This document shows, in pieces, positions 6,293 through 10,477 of a DNA stretch of 10,477 nt. Each line of letters begins with the position of its first letter. Position 1 is the first letter of the stretch. Under the pieces are notes generated by a model that saw only the letters and a list, made by a program, of their open reading frames with translations, was not told the origin of the DNA and made no database searches. A program made the position numbers and the translations under genes. Source of the DNA: Acidobacteriaceae bacterium (GTDB lineage: Bacteria; Acidobacteriota; Terriglobia; Terriglobales; Acidobacteriaceae); NCBI GenBank assembly GCA_003165855.1, contig PMXH01000404.1:1-10477 (forward strand), in the 5' to 3' direction.

Positions 6293-6681
6293 TGGTCCAG
6301 CTATAGTCCAGCCCGCATCCGGAACAAAACGTCGAAAATTTTCTCTCTGCGGGCTATGCCCGTTGTACCTAAAATGCTGCGAATAAACAACTTAGAAAGG
6401 ATTTACTCGTAAGTAACTGAATCCATTGGAGATGAAAATAGTTCTCTGGGTACGGGATCTCGCGCAGTTACTACTATGTAAACACTTAAGTCTATTGTTT
6501 TGATGGATATGTTCACCATTTCTCATGATTAACAACAAGTTACGTGAGATATCGATTACTACCACGTCACCATAGTCCACTCACTTTCGGATTGACAAGC
6601 CCCCGGAACCCCTCTACGATTTACAAACCATTAACCAAACAGCCTAGCTAGGACGACTTTTTGAGATGCGAGGAAAACTGA
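6293..6681. other. 389-bp divergent intergenic region, partly AT-rich
   Basis: This lies between the starts of thiD (minus) and rlpA (plus). The stretch about 6380-6560 is clearly more AT-rich than its surroundings. An exact inverted repeat AGTAACTG (6412-6419) / CAGTTACT (6465-6472) is present, and another GTTAC occurs at about 6539-6543. The only well-supported signal is the rlpA promoter at 6592-6620. Small frames exist (62 codons on the minus strand, 6392-6580; a 23-codon plus frame from 6432), but neither has convincing coding features. No tRNA, riboswitch or mobile element was recognised. Confidence 0.5.
6592..6620 (+). promoter_or_regulatory. Sigma-70-type promoter of rlpA-pyrF
   Basis: A perfect -35 TTGACA (6592-6597) and a near-consensus -10 TACGAT (6615-6620) are separated by exactly 17 bp. 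Transcription would start near 6627, giving a leader of about 55 nt to the rlpA ATG. It is the clearest housekeeping promoter in the window. Confidence 0.8.
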
Positions 6682-7191
6682 ATGCGACGACGTATAACTC
6701 ATGGACTGATGATCGGTCTATTGATCATCGGCCTGAGAGCAGCTCAGGGCCCGAACAACTCGGAGGCCAGTTCAGCTCCAAGTAGATCAGCCCCAATCAA
6801 ACCCGAAATCCGAAAGCCGACCGCCAAGGCCCAGCCGTATCAAGTTGGTACAGCTTCTTGGTACGGTCAGGATTTCGTCGGTAAACCCACGGCCAGCGGC
6901 GAAGACTACGACATGTTCGACATGACCGCCGCCCATCCTACTCTTCCTTTGGGAAGTTACGTGCGAGTCACCAACCTGCGCAACGGACGGGCCGTCGTGG
7001 TCAAAGTCAACGACCGGGGTCCCATCGTACCCGGCCGCATTATCGACCTGTCCTACGGCGCCGCCCAAACCCTGCAATTCGAAAAACGCGGCTTGCAGCG
7101 GGTTCGCCTGGATCTGGTGAAGCCCCGGACTCAGCATCGGCAAGTTTACGAGACCGTGGCCTTCAACCATCCCATGGCGGAACTCAAATAA
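6682..7191 (+). CDS. rlpA: RlpA-like septal/cell-wall protein (double-psi beta-barrel)
   Basis: The product has 169 residues. Residues 1-23 are a signal peptide with no lipobox cysteine, so unlike E. coli RlpA it is not a lipoprotein. A Ser/Pro/Lys-rich linker (24-53) leads into the double-psi beta-barrel (about 54-147). This holds the family signature GTASWYG, GKPTASGEDYD, TAAHPTLPLGSYVRVTN, VKVNDRGP and GRIIDLS. H85 and D111 match the two residues needed for lytic transglycosylase activity in characterised RlpA, including their 26-residue spacing, so the enzyme is probably active on stem-peptide-free glycan. There is no SPOR domain, so septal targeting by denuded glycan is not evident. AGGA at 6671-6674 supports the ATG at 6682. 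pyrF follows 19 bp later. Confidence 0.9.
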   Translation: MRRRITHGLMIGLLIIGLRAAQGPNNSEASSAPSRSAPIKPEIRKPTAKAQPYQVGTASWYGQDFVGKPTASGEDYDMFDMTAAHPTLPLGSYVRVTNLRNGRAVVVKVNDRGPIVPGRIIDLSYGAAQTLQFEKRGLQRVRLDLVKPRTQHRQVYETVAFNHPMAELK

Positions 7192-7210
7192 CCGCGCTAC
7201 ACTGCTAGGG

Positions 7211-7978
7211 ATGGAGGCAGCTCTGCCCTACCGCATCCCTGGCAGCGATCACCGGGAAAACCATCCCCAAAATCAGAATAGTGACCCGCGCCAAAAGCTG
7301 ATTGTCGCGCTCGACGTGTCCACGGCGGCAGCCGCCCAGAAGATCGTGGCGGCCGTCGGCGACTCGGCCTTCACCTATAAAGTCGGCATGCAGCTCTACA
7401 CCGCCGAAGGCCCGCAGGTCGTACGCGATCTGGTGGCCTCCGGCCGCCGCGTCTTTCTCGACCTCAAGTACCACGACATCCCCCACACCGTAGCCTCGGC
7501 GGTACACGAAGCCGCCCAGCTCGGGGTGAGCATGCTGACCGTACACGCGGCAGGCAGCGGCAAAATGCTGCGCGCGGCCGCAGACTCCGCCCGCGCCGCC
7601 AACCCGGATTTGATTGTGCTGGGCGTAACCGTGCTCACCAGCCTCGACGAACATGATCTGGAAAAAGTTGGATTTCGCGGAACCGTGCGGGATGAAGTGC
7701 TGCGCTTGTCCGCACTGGCGCTGGCCAGCGGATGCAACGGCATCGTCACCTCCGCCCGCGAAGCTTCCGTCGTGCGCGCCGAACTCGGACACGATTTCGC
7801 CATCGTAACTCCCGGCGTCCGCCCCGCCGGCAGCGCCCACGCAGACCAAATGCGCGTGGTCACCCCTGCGGGAGCGATAGCCGCCGGTGCAAGCCACATC
7901 GTCGTCGGACGGCCCATCACCGAAGCGGATGATCCGGCGGCCGCGGCTCGGGCGTTTCTGGACGAGATCAACTCCTAA
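7211..7978 (+). CDS. pyrF: Orotidine 5'-phosphate decarboxylase (PyrF, type 1)
   Basis: This enzyme decarboxylates OMP to UMP, the last step of de novo UMP synthesis, in the cytoplasm. The 255 residues carry the class 1 motifs: IVALDV (31-36, D35), YKVGM with K57, the catalytic DxKxxD in FLDLKYHDIPHT (D84, K86, D89), TVHAAG (110-115), TPGVRP (200-205, R204) and phosphate-binding VVGRPIT (231-237). The core starts near residue 28. The first ~27 residues (rich in His, Asn and Gln) are an unusual N-terminal extension, but no better in-frame ATG or GTG is seen downstream, so the ATG at 7211 stays. It is 19 bp after rlpA and probably co-transcribed. A TACACT box 7 nt before the ATG could give a second, leaderless transcript. 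Confidence 0.93.
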   Translation: MEAALPYRIPGSDHRENHPQNQNSDPRQKLIVALDVSTAAAAQKIVAAVGDSAFTYKVGMQLYTAEGPQVVRDLVASGRRVFLDLKYHDIPHTVASAVHEAAQLGVSMLTVHAAGSGKMLRAAADSARAANPDLIVLGVTVLTSLDEHDLEKVGFRGTVRDEVLRLSALALASGCNGIVTSAREASVVRAELGHDFAIVTPGVRPAGSAHADQMRVVTPAGAIAAGASHIVVGRPITEADDPAAAARAFLDEINS

Positions 7979-8000
7979 GATTGCGAAGGTGCTCATGTGG

Positions 8001-8047
8001 GGACAGCTTCCCCGAGCCCGCCCTGAGCGGAGTCGAAGGGGCTGTCC
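8001..8047. repeat. Hairpin with dispersed-repeat-like motif between convergent genes
   Basis: GGACAGCTTC (8001-8010) pairs with GGGGCTGTCC (8038-8047), with two G-T wobbles. The loop holds the 20-mer CCCTGAGCGGAGTCGAAGGG (8021-8040, its last bases in the stem). From memory, closely similar CCTGAGC-n-TCGAAGG strings are scattered through many bacterial genomes; this was not checked. The position just after the pyrF stop, facing the M20 gene, would suit a two-way terminator or a REP-like element. There is no T-run. Confidence 0.5.
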
Positions 8048-8049
8048 AG

Positions 8050-8064
8050 TCGAGCGTAGCTCGA
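8050..8064. repeat. Short perfect hairpin
   Basis: TCGAGC and GCTCGA are separated by a 3-nt loop (GTA). It follows the larger hairpin by 2 bp. A looser CCTT/AAGG pair lies just after, around 8070-8084. The rest of the gap to 8128 shows nothing recognisable. Confidence 0.4.
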
Positions 8065-8128
8065 AAGCTCCTTTCGTGAAGGCCGCCAAGCCAAGACGCT
8101 AACCCGCTCCTAGACCTTTAATCACGAA

Positions 8129-9418
8129 TCATTTCAGCAGCCCCCTCAGCACCGCCACCTCCGCCGCAATCCCGGTATGCAGCGCCGGATCCACATCCGG
8201 CGCGAACAGCGGTGAGTGATTCGACGGCAGCGTCGTCCCCGCCGCCTTGGCCTGCGCGAACTTCTCCGGGTCCGCTCCTCCCAGACTGAAGTAAAAACCC
8301 GGAATCCCCTGTTCGGTGAAGTATGAGAAATCCTCCGACGGCGTGATCGGCTCAGTGATCACAATATTCTCCCTTCCCAATGCCGCCTCCAGCACCTCAC
8401 GCAGCCGCTTCGCCAGCGCAGGATCGTTGTACACCAGGTCCGTCCCTTCATAGTGATCGATCAACGGCGGACGCGGCGCCCCCGCCGCCTCGGCTTCGGC
8501 CTTGGTGATCCGCGCAATCGCGGCCAGCACTTGCTGCCGCACTTCCGTCTTCCTTGTGCGCACCGTCAGCCCCAGCTCGGCATGGTCCGGAATAATGTTG
8601 TTCTTGGTGCCCGCCTGAATATAGCCAACCGTGACCACCGCCATTTCCCCCGGCTTCACTTCGCGCGAAACGATAGTCTGCAGCGCGAGAATGGTTCGCG
8701 CCGCAATCACAATCGGATCGACCGCCGTCTGCGGTGCCGATCCATGGCCGCCCGTGCCATAAATCGTGGTCTTTAGCGAATCCGCATTCGTGTTGTAAAC
8801 ACCGGGCGTGATACCCACCGCTCCCGCGGGAAGTTCGTTGTCCACGTGCAACGCCACAACCACGTCAGGCTTGGGAAAGCGCTTGAACAGGCCGTCTTCG
8901 AGCATCCCCTTGGCTCCGCCAATCGTCTCCTCCGCCGGCTGGCCAATCAGCATCAGAGTGCCGTGCCAGGTGTCTTTGCTGTGCGCCATGATCGTAGCCG
9001 TAGCCACGATCGCCGCCATGTGCAGATCATGTCCGCAGGCATGCGCGACCGGAACATCCCGGCCGGCATCGTCCTTGCTGTGGACCTTGCTCGCGTAAGC
9101 CAGACCTGTCTTCTCCTCCACCGGCAGTGCATCAAGTTCAGTTCGAAGCATCACCGTCGGCCCTGCCCCGTTCTTCAAGATCGCGACCACGCCAGTTCCG
9201 CCCACGTGTTCCGTCACCTCATACCCGGCATCGCGCAACCGACCGGCCAGCTTCGCCGCCGTGTGGATTTCGTGCGACGACAGTTCCGGGTTCTCATGCA
9301 AATTCAGGTACAGCGCGTGCGCCTCGGGATAGACAGCCTCGACTTCCTTGGACGCAGGAACCTGCGCATACGCCGAACCAACCAGAACCGCAAGCAGCAA
9401 AAGTCTCCCCTGTTTCAT
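8129..9418 (-). CDS. Exported M20-family amidohydrolase/peptidase
   Basis: The product has 429 residues from the ATG at 9418, chosen because a clean signal peptide (MKQGRLLLLAVLVGSAYA, cut before Q) begins there. The frame is open 29 codons further up, to 9505, but that part is not signal-like and carries the promoter. Metal and catalytic motifs of M20/HipO-type enzymes are present: HENPELSSHE (41-50), ACGHDLHM (127-134; C128, H130, H133), QPAEE (160-164), H191, dimer-domain GGHGSAP (223-229) and NHSPLF with H401. The family hydrolyses N-acyl amino acids or peptides (hippurate, IAA-amino acids, N-acetyl-diaminopimelate). The signal peptide implies periplasmic or secreted nutrient scavenging rather than biosynthesis. 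The exact substrate is not predictable. It converges on pyrF and is divergent from the HPF-sigma gene. Confidence 0.92.
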   Translation of the reverse strand: MKQGRLLLLAVLVGSAYAQVPASKEVEAVYPEAHALYLNLHENPELSSHEIHTAAKLAGRLRDAGYEVTEHVGGTGVVAILKNGAGPTVMLRTELDALPVEEKTGLAYASKVHSKDDAGRDVPVAHACGHDLHMAAIVATATIMAHSKDTWHGTLMLIGQPAEETIGGAKGMLEDGLFKRFPKPDVVVALHVDNELPAGAVGITPGVYNTNADSLKTTIYGTGGHGSAPQTAVDPIVIAARTILALQTIVSREVKPGEMAVVTVGYIQAGTKNNIIPDHAELGLTVRTRKTEVRQQVLAAIARITKAEAEAAGAPRPPLIDHYEGTDLVYNDPALAKRLREVLEAALGRENIVITEPITPSEDFSYFTEQGIPGFYFSLGGADPEKFAQAKAAGTTLPSNHSPLFAPDVDPALHTGIAAEVAVLRGLLK

Positions 9419-9427
9419 AGTCCACGG

Positions 9428-9456
9428 ATCATACCCGGCGTCATCTTCGGTGTAAA
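9428..9456 (-). promoter_or_regulatory. Sigma-70-type promoter of the M20 gene, probably leaderless
   Basis: On the minus strand, -35 TTTACA (9451-9456) and -10 TATGAT (9428-9433) are exactly 17 bp apart. The -10 ends 9 nt before the ATG at 9418, so the transcript would start 2-3 nt upstream of the start codon. This also argues against any start upstream of 9418. Confidence 0.65.
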
Positions 9457-9500
9457 CATTTCCGCCAGGAATCCCCCGTGTTGCCATTGCCCACCGGGTG

Positions 9501-9506
9501 TACAAT
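9501..9506 (+). promoter_or_regulatory. Candidate -10 box of the HPF-sigma gene
   Basis: TACAAT at 9501-9506 would give a start near 9513 and a leader of about 46 nt with the GAGG site in place. A TTGCCA at 9481-9486 is only 14 bp upstream, too close for a normal -35, so this is a weak candidate. Confidence 0.3.
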
Positions 9507-9558
9507 CGCGTTAGATAGCACTGGGTTGCACCGCTTCGTTGGCAAGCCTGAGGTGCTC

Positions 9559-10477
9559 ATGAACGTCCACATTAGTTATCGCCTTCATAAAACTCCCGCC
9601 GTAGAAAAAGACATCCAACACCAGATCGACAAACTGCAGAAACGGCTGCAAGTCTTCCGTCCTGACCTGATTCATTTGAAAGGCACAGTCGAAGAACTCT
9701 CCCCGCGCGAGGGCACAAGCGTTTCGCTCAACCTGCGCTTGCCTTCCGGACAGATGGCAGTCCAGGCCAAAGCCTCAACCGCCGCCGCCGCGGTGAAAAG
9801 TGCATTCGAAGACTTGCTGCAGCAAGTCAACAAACATAAGGAACTGTTGCGCTCCACCCACAAGTGGCCGCGCCGGAGGAATGAGGCATCGGAACGCCAC
9901 AACGCTTCCGTCCCCTTCGAGCAGACTCTGGCCGCGGTATTTCCAGCTACGGTTTCCGCCGACGACGTGCGTTCGTATGTCAACGTGAATCTTTCGCGCC
10001 TGGAACGCTTTGTGGAGCGCGAAATCTATTTTCGCGAAACCTCCGACCAGGTAGCGCCCGAGTCGATCAGCAAGGAAGAAGTGATTGACGAAACCATCGC
10101 CGCCGCCCTCGATGAGAGTCAGGAGAAGCCTGAGCGTCTTGCCCTCGAACCCTGGCTCTACCGCCTGGCTCTGAATGCGCTCGATCAGCTCTCTCGTCCC
10201 GAAGGCACCAACGGCAGCGCCGTGCGCCTGGAAGAGTCGGCCCGCAAGCAAAACGTCCGGGCCAGCGACGAGCCTGAACTGCAATTCTATCAGCCTGATG
10301 AGGCCATTACAGAAGAGACAATTATCGCTGACGACCGCGTGGCCACGCCCGAACAGATCGTCGGTTCGGACGAGATGATGCACCTCATCGCCTCCGCTCT
10401 GCTCGATGTCACCCCTGCCCAGCGCGAGGCCTTCATCCTGCACGCGGTCGAAGGTTTCGGCGTCGACGAAATCTCCG
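9559..10477 (+). CDS. HPF/RaiA (S30AE) domain fused to a sigma-70-like factor, partial at window end
   Basis: From the ATG at 9559, with GAGG at 9550-9553 five nt upstream, the frame is open for 306 codons and leaves the window. Residues 1-102 look like a hibernation-promoting-factor domain: MNVHISYRLHKTPAVEKDI, an EELSPREGTSVSLNLRLPSGQMAVQAKAS beta-region, and a closing helix KSAFEDLLQQVNKHKELL. Such domains bind the 30S subunit and stop translation. A basic/polar linker (103-118) follows. Residues about 119-213 resemble sigma region 2 (ISKEEVIDETIAAALD and WLYRLALNALDQLSR). An acidic linker (about 214-262) leads into the start of region 4 (TPEQIVGSDEMMHLIASALL, VTPAQREAFILHAVEGFGVDEIS). The C-terminal dimerisation domain of long HPF is not seen. 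The gene is divergent from the M20 gene. The HPF call is firm; the sigma call rests on motifs. Confidence 0.8.
   Translation, partial: MNVHISYRLHKTPAVEKDIQHQIDKLQKRLQVFRPDLIHLKGTVEELSPREGTSVSLNLRLPSGQMAVQAKASTAAAAVKSAFEDLLQQVNKHKELLRSTHKWPRRRNEASERHNASVPFEQTLAAVFPATVSADDVRSYVNVNLSRLERFVEREIYFRETSDQVAPESISKEEVIDETIAAALDESQEKPERLALEPWLYRLALNALDQLSRPEGTNGSAVRLEESARKQNVRASDEPELQFYQPDEAITEETIIADDRVATPEQIVGSDEMMHLIASALLDVTPAQREAFILHAVEGFGVDEIS

Noticed and set aside
6432-6503. A 23-codon plus-strand frame starting ATGAAAATAG behind GGAG
   Set aside because: It is very short, the GGAG sits too close to the ATG, and there is no promoter or conservation evidence.
6392-6580. A 62-codon minus-strand frame in the thiD-rlpA gap
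   Set aside because: It has no ribosome-binding site or recognisable motif, and its composition follows the AT-rich background.
7205-8089. A 294-codon open frame on the minus strand
   Set aside because: It is the shadow of pyrF, which has all the OMP decarboxylase motifs.
9775-10443. A 222-codon open frame on the minus strand
   Set aside because: It is antisense to the HPF-sigma frame, whose forward translation has recognisable domains and a good ribosome-binding site. The minus-strand product shows no domain.
1-10477. CRISPR arrays, insertion sequences, rRNA or tRNA genes
   Set aside because: I saw no regularly spaced repeats, transposase frames or long terminal inverted repeats, and no tRNA cloverleaf or rRNA sequence in the gaps.

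Overview
The window is high-GC, gene-dense bacterial chromosome. The gene content suggests Acidobacteriota (Terriglobia/Koribacter-like): secreted proteins cleaved at Ala-Gln, a PspC protein with a fused zinc ribbon, secreted TPR and M20 proteins, and a broken VapBC pair. This taxonomic call is inference from style and gene content; there is no rRNA or other marker gene here.

Layout. Positions 12-2600 hold four minus-strand genes separated by 44-52 bp: a zinc-ribbon/PspC membrane protein, an alpha/beta hydrolase, an exported two-domain VOC (glyoxalase-fold) protein and a small beta-rich protein of unknown function. Divergent from them, at 2689, is a VapB-like antitoxin followed directly by the N-terminal ~105 residues of a PIN-domain toxin. 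The toxin breaks off just before a convergent minus-strand gene for an exported TPR protein (3266-4528). A leader of about 180 bp with a perfect TATAAT box and a nested hairpin precedes a small zinc-ribbon membrane protein (4827-5372). That gene converges on thiD (5432-6292, minus). After a 389-bp, partly AT-rich intergenic stretch, a strong sigma-70-type promoter drives an RlpA-like protein and, 19 bp behind it, pyrF. The 150-bp convergent gap after pyrF carries hairpins and a short motif of the dispersed-repeat type. An exported M20 amidohydrolase (8129-9418, minus) follows.

The most unusual object is at the right edge. A forward reading frame starts at 9559 behind a good ribosome-binding site and runs open off the window for 306 codons. 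Its first ~100 residues are a ribosome hibernation factor (HPF/RaiA, S30AE) domain. The remainder has the hallmarks of a sigma-70/ECF factor: a region 2 with its WLYRLALN-type helix, a linker, and the start of region 4. A ribosome-binding domain joined to a promoter-recognition module would couple translation shutdown to transcription, and I know of no characterised protein of this kind.

Functionally, thiD (thiamine pyrimidine) and pyrF (UMP synthesis) are housekeeping genes, and RlpA is cell-envelope housekeeping. The VOC, TPR and M20 proteins are predicted to be exported. Several start codons have a -10-like box only 6-10 nt upstream and no clear Shine-Dalgarno site, which suggests leaderless transcripts. 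Other genes here (pspC, rlpA, the HPF-sigma gene) have normal ribosome-binding sites.
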